Positions 1-7,217 of a DNA stretch of 64,000 nt are shown here, in pieces (within the stretch, counting starts at the first letter, position 1; the number at the start of each line of letters is the position of its first letter). The stretch comes from Microbacterium esteraromaticum (GTDB taxonomy: Bacteria; Actinomycetota; Actinomycetes; Actinomycetales; Microbacteriaceae), in NCBI RefSeq assembly GCF_017303215.1, contig NZ_JAEMWU010000001.1, positions 620,001 through 684,000 of the forward strand, given 5' to 3'. Under the pieces are notes generated by a model. The model was given only the letters and a program-made list of their open reading frames with translations. It was not told the DNA's origin and searched no databases. A program made the translations under genes and the position numbers.

Positions 1-70
1 CGATTCTCCTTACCTAAGGACCATTTAGGCGACACAGCAGGTTGAGGTGGCCCACCCCGGTTGACGGAGC
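1..70. other. Left flank of the insertion sequence
   Basis: No gene is recognisable. The last three bases (AGC, 68-70) form the target-site duplicate of the neighbouring insertion sequence. If the element is removed in thought, the minus-strand TnsA-like frame enters this stretch and hits a TAA at 25-27 after about 15 codons, so the flank does not hold the rest of that gene. Confidence 0.5.
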
Positions 71-90
71 TGACTCGCCCCGGTGTGTCC
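71..90 (+). repeat. IS3 left terminal inverted repeat
   Basis: TGACTCGCCCCGGTGTGTCC; pairs with 1394-1413 with two mismatches. Confidence 0.85.
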
Positions 91-121
91 CGAGACAGGA
101 TTCCTTGGAAGGATCTGTCTC

Positions 122-445
122 ATGGGACGTCCCAGTAAGTATCCGCGCGAGCTTCGTGAGCGCGCTGTCCGTATGGTCGCCGAGGTGCGAGCCGACTATC
201 CGAGCGAGTATCAGGCGATGACCGCGGTCGCGCAGATGCTCGGCATAGGTTCGCCGGAAACGATCCGCACCTGGATCCGTCGGGAGCAGGTCGACGCGGG
301 AGACCGGCCGGGTGTGACGACTGACGCGACAGTGGAGATCAAGCGCCTGAAGCGGGAGAACGCCGAGCTGCGGCGGGCGAACGAGATCTTGAAGGCGGCT
401 TCAGCTTTCTTCGCGGCCGAACTCGACCGGCCACACAAGCGATAG
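122..445 (+). CDS. IS3-family transposase OrfA
   Basis: A 107-residue DNA-binding subunit of an IS3 transposase. The N-terminal half is a helix-turn-helix (GRPSKYPRELRERAV to ETIRTWIRRE) that binds the element ends. The C-terminal half (EIKRLKRENAELRRANEIL) is the leucine-zipper-like coiled coil that pairs OrfA with OrfAB. ATG 122 was chosen over GTG 83 because a GGAAGGAT ribosome site lies seven bases upstream and the family normally begins MGRPSKY or similar. The end (SAFFAAELDRP) is the region where IS3 elements shift to the -1 frame of OrfB. Confidence 0.9.
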   Translation: MGRPSKYPRELRERAVRMVAEVRADYPSEYQAMTAVAQMLGIGSPETIRTWIRREQVDAGDRPGVTTDATVEIKRLKRENAELRRANEILKAASAFFAAELDRPHKR

Positions 446-1374
446 TCGCCTTCATCGACGAACACAAGGACCGCACCGAGGGTGGGATCCGATGGGGTGT
501 CGAGTCGATCTGCGCCGTGCTCACCCAGCACGGCGTGTAGGTCGCCCCATCGACCTACTACGACGCCTGCGGGCGCGGACCGTCATCTCAGGCCGTGTCG
601 GATGAGCGGTGGAAGCCGATCATCGTGGCCGCGTGGCAGGCGCACCGCAAGGTGCTCGGGGCCCGCAAGCTCTGGTTGCGGCTGCGCCGTGACGGGCACG
701 ACATCGCGCGCTGCACGGTCGAGCGTCTCATGCGTGAGCTCGGGATCGCCGGCGTGCTCCGTGGGAAGCGGAAACGCCCTGTCGACACGGATCCACGCGA
801 GACCCGCCCCGCGGACCTCGTCGACCGGCACTTCGCCCGGTTCCGCACAAACCAGCTCTGGGTCGCCGACTTCACCTACGTGTGGACCTGGTCCGGTTGG
901 GTCTACGTCGCATTCGTCTTCGACGCGCACTCCCGCCGCATCATCGGATGGCGCGCCGCGACGAGCATGACCACCCCGCTCGTGCTCGACTGCCTCGACA
1001 TGGCGCTCTTCACCCGCCGCCGCGAAGACATCACAGGGTTCGCCGGGCTCACGCACCACACCGACGCGGGCAGCGTCTACACGTCAATCGCCTTCACCGA
1101 CCGGCTCGTCTACGAAGGCATCGACCCGTCCGTCGGATCCGTCGGCGACGCCTACGACAACTCCCTCGCGGAGTCGCAGATCGGGCTCTACAAGTCCGAA
1201 CTCATCCACCACGAGGGTCCCTGGCGAGACGTCGATCAGGTCGAGGCAGCGACCGCGTCCTGGGTGCTCTGGTTCAACACCGAACGCCCCCACGGCTCCA
1301 TAGACGACCTCACGCCCCTCGAGGTCGAGCAACTCGACTACGCTCGCAACGAACCGGTCACGAGAGCCGGCTGA
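403..1374 (+). pseudogene. IS3-family transposase OrfB, interrupted by an amber stop
   Basis: Catalytic integrase-core part of the transposase, in the -1 frame relative to OrfA. The frame is open from the overlap (AIVAFIDEHKD) to a TAG at 538-540 in the context QHGV-stop-VAPSTYY, where relatives usually have glutamine; a single C to T change explains it. Downstream the rve domain is intact, with DDE residues in LWVADFTYVW, HHTDAGSVYTS and DNSLAESQIGLYKSEL. Translation restarting at GTG 595 would give a 259-residue protein lacking the N-terminal HTH_21 region. I read it as a recent pseudogene. Confidence 0.85.
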
Positions 1375-1393
1375 CACCAGCAAAACACTCTCC

Positions 1394-1413
1394 GGACATG
1401 CCGGGGCGAGTCA
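1394..1413 (-). repeat. IS3 right terminal inverted repeat
   Basis: GGACATGCCGGGGCGAGTCA, partner of 71-90; followed by the AGC target duplicate at 1414-1416. Confidence 0.85.
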
Positions 1414-1760
1414 AGCGCTCCGGGCTGTGCCCACAATTGGTCCACCTGGCCGCCGTAGTCCAGCCACAGCACTTCCCACCGTTCCTCCTGGGACTCGCAC
1501 CAAACGTGGGAGCGGGTGCGGCGCCAGTAGTACATCGCTGGCGTGGAGCGATGCCGGATGCCCTTGGAGGTGCGTACCCTCAGTGGGTCGATGGCGGTCC
1601 AGTCACGCTCGTCGAGTTCCCGGTCGACGACGGCGTACTCCTGGAGAGCCGACGAGTTGCGAGGGGTGTCTTGGCTCGCACGAGGGATCCAATGGAGCTC
1701 GGCATGACGAGATCTGCGTCGAGCCATGATCTGTCTCGCCCCATCGACCGGTCTCATCAT
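1414..1760 (-). pseudogene. TnsA-like transposase endonuclease subunit, N-terminal fragment
   Basis: About 115 residues remain. The C-terminal part (MYYWRRTRSHVWCESQEERW followed by LWLDYGGQVDQLWAQP) resembles the start of the TnsA nuclease core in actinobacterial Tn7-like elements, where a His-Val-x-x-Glu-Ser...Glu-Arg block precedes Leu-Asp-(Phe/Tyr) and Ser/Ala-Gln-Pro. TnsA cuts the 5' ends of Tn7-type elements. The frame runs straight into the insertion sequence and the rest of the nuclease domain is absent on both sides. ATG 1760 has GACGAGG five bases upstream; ATG 1727 is an alternative. No TnsB, TnsC or TniQ partner is visible. The family call rests on motif resemblance only. Confidence 0.5.
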
Positions 1761-2091
1761 GAACCTCGTCTCGCTTGCCGTGTGTTGTATCGGACTGACA
1801 TTGGAGGCCCGCCACGCGGTCAAGCGCAACTGGTTGAACAACACCGTAGAGCCGCTGGGAGGGCATGAAAGAAGCGCTTGAGGGGGCTGAGCCCGGTGTC
1901 GATCCGGTGCACGCAAATAGGTTTGCTCGTAGATGAGAAGAAGCTGACGAACGCACCGTCATGGGTGGATGAAACCGGTGAGTTTTCAGGCTTTGTCGCC
2001 CGGGCGTGTTGCACTTAGTGTCATGTCAACGTGCACCATTGCCACGTAAAGACCGCTAGTGCCACGAGGACGCGTTCCCGACACCCACCTC
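1761..2091. other. Gene-free stretch
   Basis: No convincing gene on either strand. A start-less plus-strand frame (about 1872-2017, ending at a TAG after VARACCT) is open for some 48 codons and may be a remnant of a lost gene, but I could not assign it. Confidence 0.4.
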
Positions 2092-2135
2092 TTGACAGAC
2101 TCCTTCTCGAGGCATAACGTACAACCAAATGGTTG
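2092..2135 (+). promoter_or_regulatory. Promoter and candidate operator of the ArsR-type gene
   Basis: TTGACA (2092-2097) and TAACGT (2115-2120) are 17 bp apart, consistent with -35 and -10 boxes. An inverted repeat CAACCAAATGGTTG (2122-2135) begins two bases after the -10 and contains the ATG at 2129. Transcription would start at or near the start codon, so a repressor bound here would cover the start site. Autorepression is inferred from ArsR-family habits. Confidence 0.55.
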
Positions 2136-2524
2136 CACAAAGTGAACTCAGTGAGACGGCGGTCGACCGTGTCTTTCATGCACTGGCGGCGTCGACACGG
2201 CGCGACATCCTGCGCCGCACCGTCGAACGCGAGCAGTCGGTCTCGGCACTCGCCGGCGACTACGACATGTCTTTCGCAGCCGTGCAGAAACACGTCTCGG
2301 TGCTCGAAGCCGCGGGCCTCATCATCAAGCGCGCCGAAGGACGCGAGCGCCTCGTGCGCGCCAACCCCGAGATGATCGCGAAGGCGCGGGCTCTGCTGGC
2401 CCGCTACGAAGAACTCTGGCGGGCGCGCATCGCCAGACTCGACGACCTGTTCGCAGCCGAGCAACCGCCTGCGTCGCGCGGCCGATCACCGCAAGATCCC
2501 ACCGAGCAAGACCCTTCCCTATAA
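2129..2524 (+). CDS. ArsR-family winged-helix regulator paired with an SRPBCC protein
   Basis: 131 residues. Residues 12-90 form a winged helix (FHALAASTRRDILRR, then LAGDYDMSFAAVQKHVSVLE as recognition helix, then the wing AGLIIKRAEGRERLVRAN). No metal-binding cysteines are present, so this belongs with the SdpR-like, non-metal ArsR proteins. Such regulators usually sit directly before AHSA1/SRPBCC genes and control them; here the SRPBCC gene starts 10 bp downstream. Probably autoregulated through the inverted repeat at the start codon. The proline-rich C-terminal tail is not part of the domain. Confidence 0.88.
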   Translation: MVAQSELSETAVDRVFHALAASTRRDILRRTVEREQSVSALAGDYDMSFAAVQKHVSVLEAAGLIIKRAEGRERLVRANPEMIAKARALLARYEELWRARIARLDDLFAAEQPPASRGRSPQDPTEQDPSL

Positions 2525-2534
2525 GGAGAGTGAA

Positions 2535-3518
2535 ATGCCTGTCATCGATATCGCCACCGACACAGAGAACCTGACGATGACCGTCACCGCCGAGTTCGCC
2601 GCGCCGATCGAGCGCGTATGGGACGCCTACAGCGACCCGCGCCAGCTCGAGCGGTTCTGGGGTCCTCCCGGGTGGCCGGCCCGCTTCTACACCTGGGACC
2701 ACACGGTCGGTGGGCGCGCCGACTATGGCATGACCGGCCCGCGCGGTGAGAGCTCACGCGCCTACTGGGAGTTCCTCGCCATCGAGGCGCCGCACCGGTT
2801 CGAGGTGCTCGACGGTTTCAGTGACGACAACGGCGATCCCAACCCCGACTTCCCCTCGATGCGTATGGAGTTCGCGTTCGAATCGGTCGGCGAAGCGACG
2901 CGCATGGTCACCACCTCCTACTTCGACTCGCTCGAAGCACTCGAGCAGATCGTCGAGATGGGCGCCATCGAGGGCACGCGCCTGGCCATGTCGCAGATCG
3001 ACGCGGTGCTGCAAGACCTGCGCGAGTACGCCCAGGGCAAGGGCACGCGCGTCGAGCTGCTCGACGACACCCACGTGCGCATCACCCGCCTGGTCGACGG
3101 GCCGCGTGAACTGGTCTGGCGTGCGCACACCGAACCCGAGCTGATCCGCAAGTGGATGCTCGGGCCCGACGGGTGGGAGATGACCGAGTGCGTGGTGGGC
3201 AACGCCCCCGGCGAGAGCTACCGCAACTCGTGGGCCCCAGTCGGCGACACCGAGGGCGAGCCCTTCGGCTTCGAGGGCGAGACGCTGCTGGTCGAGGCGC
3301 CGCGCCGCTCGGTCACCACCGAGCGGATGCAGGGCATGCCCGCCCCCGAGACGCTCAACGATCTGAACCTCTACGAAGAGGACGGCGCGACGCTGATCAC
3401 GGTGCTCATCGAGTATCCCGACAAGGACACCCGCGACATGATCCTCGGTACCGGCATGGCCGACGGCATGGAGGAGTCGTTCGCGCGTCTTGAGCGTGAG
3501 GTGCTCGTCACCGCCTGA
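2535..3518 (+). CDS. Tandem SRPBCC (AHSA1-type) domain protein
   Basis: 327 residues, twice the length of a single AHSA1 domain. The first copy covers roughly residues 12-155 (EFAAPIERVWDAYSDPRQLE, RFWGPPGW) and the second roughly 168-325 (RITRLVDGPRELVWRAHTEP, KWMLGPDGWEMTEC). Both have the hydrophobic-pocket fold of the START/Bet-v1 superfamily; the ligand is unknown. The start has AAGGAGAG eight bases upstream. It is co-transcribed with the ArsR gene and followed by a strong hairpin. A fused tandem is less common than two separate genes. Confidence 0.85.
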   Translation: MPVIDIATDTENLTMTVTAEFAAPIERVWDAYSDPRQLERFWGPPGWPARFYTWDHTVGGRADYGMTGPRGESSRAYWEFLAIEAPHRFEVLDGFSDDNGDPNPDFPSMRMEFAFESVGEATRMVTTSYFDSLEALEQIVEMGAIEGTRLAMSQIDAVLQDLREYAQGKGTRVELLDDTHVRITRLVDGPRELVWRAHTEPELIRKWMLGPDGWEMTECVVGNAPGESYRNSWAPVGDTEGEPFGFEGETLLVEAPRRSVTTERMQGMPAPETLNDLNLYEEDGATLITVLIEYPDKDTRDMILGTGMADGMEESFARLEREVLVTA

Positions 3519-3606
3519 CGTTCGTAACTCCGGAGAAACCGGCCGGTTCCACCCGGAACTGGCCGGTTTCTTGTGTGCATCCCCGAGATTTCCGGAGTTG
3601 CGAACG
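3519..3606. repeat. Dispersed intergenic inverted repeat, copy 1
   Basis: Left arm CGTTCGTAACTCCGGAGAAA (3519-3538) pairs with a right arm ending TTTCCGGAGTTGCGAACG (3589-3606). The same arms occur at 53200-53283 around a different core, so this is a repeated element rather than a simple terminator. Confidence 0.75.
3535..3570 (+). terminator. Hairpin terminator after the SRPBCC gene
   Basis: A 16-bp stem (3535-3550 with 3555-3570, one mismatch) and a 4-base ACCC loop, followed by TTGTGTG. It is the core of the dispersed repeat and is well placed, 16 bp after the stop codon. Confidence 0.7.
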
Positions 3607-3613
3607 GGGCACC

Positions 3614-3619
3614 TAGGGT
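3614..3619 (+). promoter_or_regulatory. -10 box TAGGGT, leaderless start of the MscS gene
   Basis: Six bases before ATG 3626; no ribosome site. Confidence 0.55.
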
Positions 3620-3625
3620 GGACGG

Positions 3626-4657
3626 ATGATCGATTGGACCTCCTGGACCGGAACCGGCGTCGCCATCGGTATCGCCCTCGTCGTCGCCCTCGCCATCGTG
3701 CTGGGTCTGCGGCTCGTGGCACGGCTGCTGAGCCGCCGGGTGCCGTGGATGCGCGACCTCGATCACCGCGTGCGCCGCGCCTGGGTGACATTCTGCATCG
3801 TCCTGGCCATCTGGATCGCCGGCGCCGTGACCGCACCGGGCCGTCAGGAATGGTGGGGGTCGGCCTCGCATGTGATGTTCATCGCCGCGATGGTCACGGC
3901 CGGATGGCTACTGGCCGCGCTGGTCTCGTTCGGCTTCGAAGGCCTGATCGCCCGCGAGCAGGTCAGCTTCTCGGGCGCCGACTTGCGCCGCCGCCGCACT
4001 CAGCTGATCGTTCTGCACCGGCTGACCCTCGTCGTAATCGGCGTGATCGCCGTCGGCGCGGTGCTCTTCTCCTTCCCGGCGCTGCGCGTGGTCGGCACCA
4101 GCCTGCTGGCATCCGCGGGTATCGTCAGCGTCATCGCGGGCCTCGCGGCGCAGTCGATCTTCGGCAACCTCATCGCGGGCATCCAGATCGCCTTCACCGA
4201 CACGATCCGCGTCGGCGACGTCGTGGTCGTCGAGGGCGAGTGGGGCACGATCGGTGAGATCAACCTGTCGTACGTCGTCGTCTACATCTGGGATGAGCGG
4301 CGCCTGGTCGTGCCGTGCAGCTACTTCACGACCAAGCCGATCGAGACGTGGACCCGCAAGTCGGATGCCATCCTCGGCACGGTGTTCCTCGATCTCGACT
4401 GGCGCGTGCCGATCGATGACGTGCGCGCGAAGTTCGAGCAGATCATCGAGTCGCTCCCGGAGTGGGACCGTCGTTCGTCGAGCTGCTGGGTCACTGACTC
4501 GCAGGGCGGCCATGTGACTGTTCGACTGGTGATGTCGGCGAAGAACTCCGACGACCAGTGGGTGCTGCGCTGCCAGGTGCGCGAGCAGATGGTGACCTGG
4601 CTGCAGCAGGAGCATCCCGAGGCGCTGCCGCGCACACGCGTGTCGGTCGAGAGCTGA
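3626..4657 (+). CDS. MscS-family small-conductance mechanosensitive channel
   Basis: 343 residues. Three or four N-terminal membrane segments (near residues 8-30, 55-72, 78-100 and 132-155) lead into the MscS pore helix (SIIAGLAAQ-like, seen as SVIAGLAAQSIFGNLIAGI) and the beta domain (FTDTIRVGDVVVVEGEWGTI, then RRLVVPCSYF). It forms a homoheptameric channel in the cytoplasmic membrane that releases solutes during osmotic down-shock. Single gene with its own probable leaderless promoter. Tail-to-tail with rnhA, only 9 bp apart. Confidence 0.92.
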   Translation: MIDWTSWTGTGVAIGIALVVALAIVLGLRLVARLLSRRVPWMRDLDHRVRRAWVTFCIVLAIWIAGAVTAPGRQEWWGSASHVMFIAAMVTAGWLLAALVSFGFEGLIAREQVSFSGADLRRRRTQLIVLHRLTLVVIGVIAVGAVLFSFPALRVVGTSLLASAGIVSVIAGLAAQSIFGNLIAGIQIAFTDTIRVGDVVVVEGEWGTIGEINLSYVVVYIWDERRLVVPCSYFTTKPIETWTRKSDAILGTVFLDLDWRVPIDDVRAKFEQIIESLPEWDRRSSSCWVTDSQGGHVTVRLVMSAKNSDDQWVLRCQVREQMVTWLQQEHPEALPRTRVSVES

Positions 4658-4666
4658 CCGCGCCCC

Positions 4667-5362
4667 TCAGATCAGGCGCCGCAGGGCCTCTTCGAGCGAG
4701 ATGCCCTGCGCGTCGGCACGGTCGCGCAGCCGGGCGTGCTCGGCGGCGGTCAGTGAGACGGTGAGCCGCGTGGGAGCGGATGCCTCGGGCTCGTCGAAAC
4801 CCGAGAACAGGTCGGTCGTCTCAGCCCACAGCGGCGCCGAGAACTGCGGTGCGGGTGGCAGCGGTGCGACAGGCTGGGGTGCAGCCGCTTCGGGTTCCGC
4901 GCCGGCGAAGCCGGGCCCCGTGCGCGGTTCCTCGCCCTTCTGATAGGCCCGTGCCGCCGCGTTGGCGCGCTCGTCGGCGGCCTCGTTGAGCGGATGCCCG
5001 GCGTGCCCCTTCACCCAGGTGAACGTGACGTCGCGCCCGCGCATGGCCTCGTCGATGCCCTCGAGCAGATCGCGGTTCAGCACCGCGCCGCCATCGGACT
5101 TGCGCCAGCCGCGGCGCTTCCACCCGGGCATCCACTTAGTGACCGAGTCGATCACGTAGCGGCTGTCGCACTCGATCACGAGGGCTTCATCGGTGCCGGC
5201 GGTCGCGCGCAGCAGTTCGAGCACGGCGCGCAGTTCGCCCTGGTTGTTCGTGCCGTGTGCCGATCCGCCCGCCGCCCATCGTGCGTCGTCGATGTACCAG
5301 GCCCAGCCGTTCGGGCCGGGGTTGCCGAGTGCGGAGCCGTCTGCCGCGGCGGTGATCGTCAT
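4667..5362 (-). CDS. rnhA: Ribonuclease HI with a C-terminal extension
   Basis: 231 residues; the RNase H domain is residues 1-140. Catalytic acids are visible as D8 (TAAADGS), E43 (NQGELRAV), D66 (IECDSRYVI) and D130 (NEAADERAN), with H120 in WVKGHAGHPLNE. It degrades the RNA strand of RNA-DNA hybrids. A proline/alanine-rich linker (about 150-190) joins a 33-residue tail (RLTVSLTAAEHARLRDRADA...) that looks like a ribbon-helix-helix segment. Typical bacterial RNase HI is about 155 residues. The start follows a TACGGT -10 box and has no ribosome site. Confidence 0.93.
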   Translation of the reverse strand: MTITAAADGSALGNPGPNGWAWYIDDARWAAGGSAHGTNNQGELRAVLELLRATAGTDEALVIECDSRYVIDSVTKWMPGWKRRGWRKSDGGAVLNRDLLEGIDEAMRGRDVTFTWVKGHAGHPLNEAADERANAAARAYQKGEEPRTGPGFAGAEPEAAAPQPVAPLPPAPQFSAPLWAETTDLFSGFDEPEASAPTRLTVSLTAAEHARLRDRADAQGISLEEALRRLI

Positions 5363-5368
5363 CCTTCA

Positions 5369-5374
5369 ACCGTA
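5369..5374 (-). promoter_or_regulatory. -10 box TACGGT, leaderless start of rnhA
   Basis: Six bases before ATG 5362, back to back with the promoter of the next gene. Confidence 0.5.
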
Positions 5375-5403
5375 GGGCGTGCGCGGCGGGCATCCGCACT
5401 TGG

Positions 5404-5409
5404 TACCGT
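5404..5409 (+). promoter_or_regulatory. -10 box TACCGT, leaderless start
   Basis: Six bases before ATG 5416. Confidence 0.5.
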
Positions 5410-5415
5410 CGGGGG

Positions 5416-5748
5416 ATGTCCGGATTCGCGCTGAAGGCCGTGGTGATCGTGATCGTGATCGCCCTGATCGGGGTGATCGCGGCGCGGGCGTTCCGGCGCG
5501 TGCGGCCGTCGAAGCCGGCCGCGGCCGCCCCGCCGGCGAAGGCCGGAACGCTGGCTCAGCGGATGCCCGTGCTGTTGCTGCCGCTCGCCGGAGCGGTGCT
5601 GGTCGTCGCGGGCTTCTTTCTGGGGCTGATCTCGTTCACCTCGCGGTACACAGCCGACCTGCTGCCACTGCGGATCGCGGCGGTCGCGCTGTTCGTCGCC
5701 GGTATCGGTGTGCTGCTCGTCGGGCCGCTCAGACGGCGCGGAAGGTGA
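5416..5748 (+). CDS. Small three-helix membrane protein of unknown function
   Basis: 110 residues with three hydrophobic stretches (about 4-26, 49-72 and 84-105) joined by short basic linkers. No motif that I recognise. Divergent from rnhA. Its 3' end overlaps the convergent neighbour's end by 20 bp, so the two transcripts could pair at their tails. Confidence 0.7.
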   Translation: MSGFALKAVVIVIVIALIGVIAARAFRRVRPSKPAAAAPPAKAGTLAQRMPVLLLPLAGAVLVVAGFFLGLISFTSRYTADLLPLRIAAVALFVAGIGVLLVGPLRRRGR

Positions 5749-6055
5749 AGAACGCCTCGATGCCGCCGTGGTTGACCACGCCCTCGCCGGTTCCCCACAT
5801 GCGGGACGAGGTGGTGGCGCCGCTCTCGACGAACGCGTAGCCGGTGTGCTCCAGCCGCCACCCGACGCGCTCGACCTCGCTCAGGAAGTAGCCGACGTGG
5901 TCGTCGCGCTGCATGCGGTTGTCGGCCGAACCCCACGACGAGGCCTGACCGGTCAGATGGGCGATGTCGACCTGCAGGTGCAGTAGGGCGTCGCCGCGGG
6001 TGCGGGCATCGTGGGCGAGACGGAGCAGGCGCGTGGCCTCGTCGGCAGAGGGCAT
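5729..6055 (-). CDS. Conserved hypothetical protein
   Basis: 108 residues, soluble. Notable segments are an acidic N-terminal helix (MPSADEATRLLRLAHDART), a tryptophan (SSWGS) and a Phe-rich end (GGIEAFFTFRAV). I do not recognise the family. ATG 6055 was chosen because TAGGAT stands seven bases upstream, as in other leaderless genes here; longer frames upstream lie opposite the kinase gene. It follows the two-component genes on the same strand but starts 32 bp after the kinase stop and seems to have its own promoter. Confidence 0.65.
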   Translation of the reverse strand: MPSADEATRLLRLAHDARTRGDALLHLQVDIAHLTGQASSWGSADNRMQRDDHVGYFLSEVERVGWRLEHTGYAFVESGATTSSRMWGTGEGVVNHGGIEAFFTFRAV

Positions 6056-6062
6056 GCCCACG

Positions 6063-6068
6063 ATCCTA
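6063..6068 (-). promoter_or_regulatory. -10 box TAGGAT, leaderless start
   Basis: Seven bases before ATG 6055. Confidence 0.45.
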
Positions 6069-6086
6069 CGGGCCGACAGCGCCGGC

Positions 6087-7217
6087 CTATGCGGGCAGGT
6101 GCACGTCGAACCGGCATCCGATGTCTTCGTTGCGGGCCGTGATGCGCCCGCTGTGCGCTTCGACGATGCCCTGGGCGATCGCGAGGCCCAGACCCGCCCC
6201 GGTGTGTCCGCTGCCGGGTGGCCGCGGCGTGCGCGCATGCGTGCCGCGCCAGCCCGGATCGAAGACGCGATGCAGGTCTTCGTCGGCGATGCCGGCGCCC
6301 GAATCGTGCACCGAGAGGGTGACTGCATCAGACTCGCGGGCCGTGCTGATGCGGATCACCCCGCCCTGCGGGGTGTGCTCGATCGCGTTCATCAACAGGT
6401 TCGAGACCACCCGAGACAGTTCGGCGGGGTCGCCGACGACGACATGATCAGAGCTGGTGCTCTCGACCAGCTCGATGCGTTTGGCGTGCGCGACCGGTCC
6501 GAGCTCGGCGGCGATATCGCTGACGATGTCGCGCAACGACAGCGGTTCCAGCGTCAGCACGAGCGTGCCCGACGAGATCTTCGACAGCTCGAACAGGTTG
6601 TCGACCAGCGAGGTCAGGTGGTCGACCTGCAGGCGCATCTGGCGGTGGAAGCGCGCCGGGTCGTCGGCGAGGCCGTCTTCGAGCGCCTCGGTCATGGCGC
6701 GCAGGCCGCTGAGCGGAGAGCGCAGGTCGTGCGAGATCCAGGTCATCAGTTCGCGGCGCGACTCGTCGATCGCCTGAACTTGAGCGCGGGCCTCGGCCAG
6801 TCGGGCGCTGGTGGCGGCCAGTTCGTCGGCCACCTGCTGCAGTTCACCGCCCGCAGCCAGCGCCGCCCCGCTGGTGACCAGTTCGCCGTCGCCCACCGAG
6901 TGCGTCAGGGTCTGCAGGGTGTGTGCGGCGCGCGAGAGGCGCAGGCCGAGTACCAGGGCGATGGCGACCGCCATCAGTGTCGAGACCACCGTCACCACGA
7001 CGACGACGAGAAAGTCGTGGGCCGAGATGTACATGGCCTGGGCGACGGCCAGCACGCCCGCCGCAAGCGTGAGGGCCTCGGCGAGAACCACGACGCACAG
7101 CTGTACGATCAGCCCGCGTCGACGCGCGAGGTGGAGGGCTCCCAGGCCGAGCGCTCCGACGAGCAGTGCGGCGCCGAGAGCGAGGCCGATGATGGCGAGC
7201 AGGTCGGGTAGTGGCAT
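6087..7217 (-). CDS. Sensor histidine kinase (HisKA / HATPase)
   Basis: 376 residues. Four hydrophobic segments (about 5-30, 36-58, 68-92) give a compact membrane anchor with almost no extracellular sensor loop, so the signal is probably sensed within the membrane. A HAMP-like helix follows (about 95-150), then the dimerisation helix with phospho-acceptor H163 (WISHDLRSPLSGLRAM), the N box (NLLMNAIEHTPQGG), and G boxes (HDSGAGI, GAGLGLAIAQGIV). The start overlaps the last base of the regulator gene, so the pair is translationally coupled. Confidence 0.92.
   Translation of the reverse strand: MPLPDLLAIIGLALGAALLVGALGLGALHLARRRGLIVQLCVVVLAEALTLAAGVLAVAQAMYISAHDFLVVVVVTVVSTLMAVAIALVLGLRLSRAAHTLQTLTHSVGDGELVTSGAALAAGGELQQVADELAATSARLAEARAQVQAIDESRRELMTWISHDLRSPLSGLRAMTEALEDGLADDPARFHRQMRLQVDHLTSLVDNLFELSKISSGTLVLTLEPLSLRDIVSDIAAELGPVAHAKRIELVESTSSDHVVVGDPAELSRVVSNLLMNAIEHTPQGGVIRISTARESDAVTLSVHDSGAGIADEDLHRVFDPGWRGTHARTPRPPGSGHTGAGLGLAIAQGIVEAHSGRITARNEDIGCRFDVHLPA

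Larger units (their letters stand above)
71..1413 (+). mobile_element. IS3-family insertion sequence, decayed
   Basis: A 1343-bp element bounded by imperfect 20-bp terminal inverted repeats (71-90 and 1394-1413, 18 of 20 matching) that start TGA and end TCA, and flanked by a 3-bp direct repeat AGC (68-70 and 1414-1416). It carries the two-frame orfA/orfB arrangement of IS3 elements, with orfB in the -1 frame. Size, ends and short target duplication all fit the IS3 family. OrfB contains an in-frame stop, so this copy is probably unable to move by itself. It lies against a truncated TnsA-like gene. Confidence 0.9.

Noticed and set aside
1427..1729. Plus-strand 100-codon frame to the right of the insertion sequence
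   Set aside because: Antisense to the TnsA-like fragment, no start signal and no family match.
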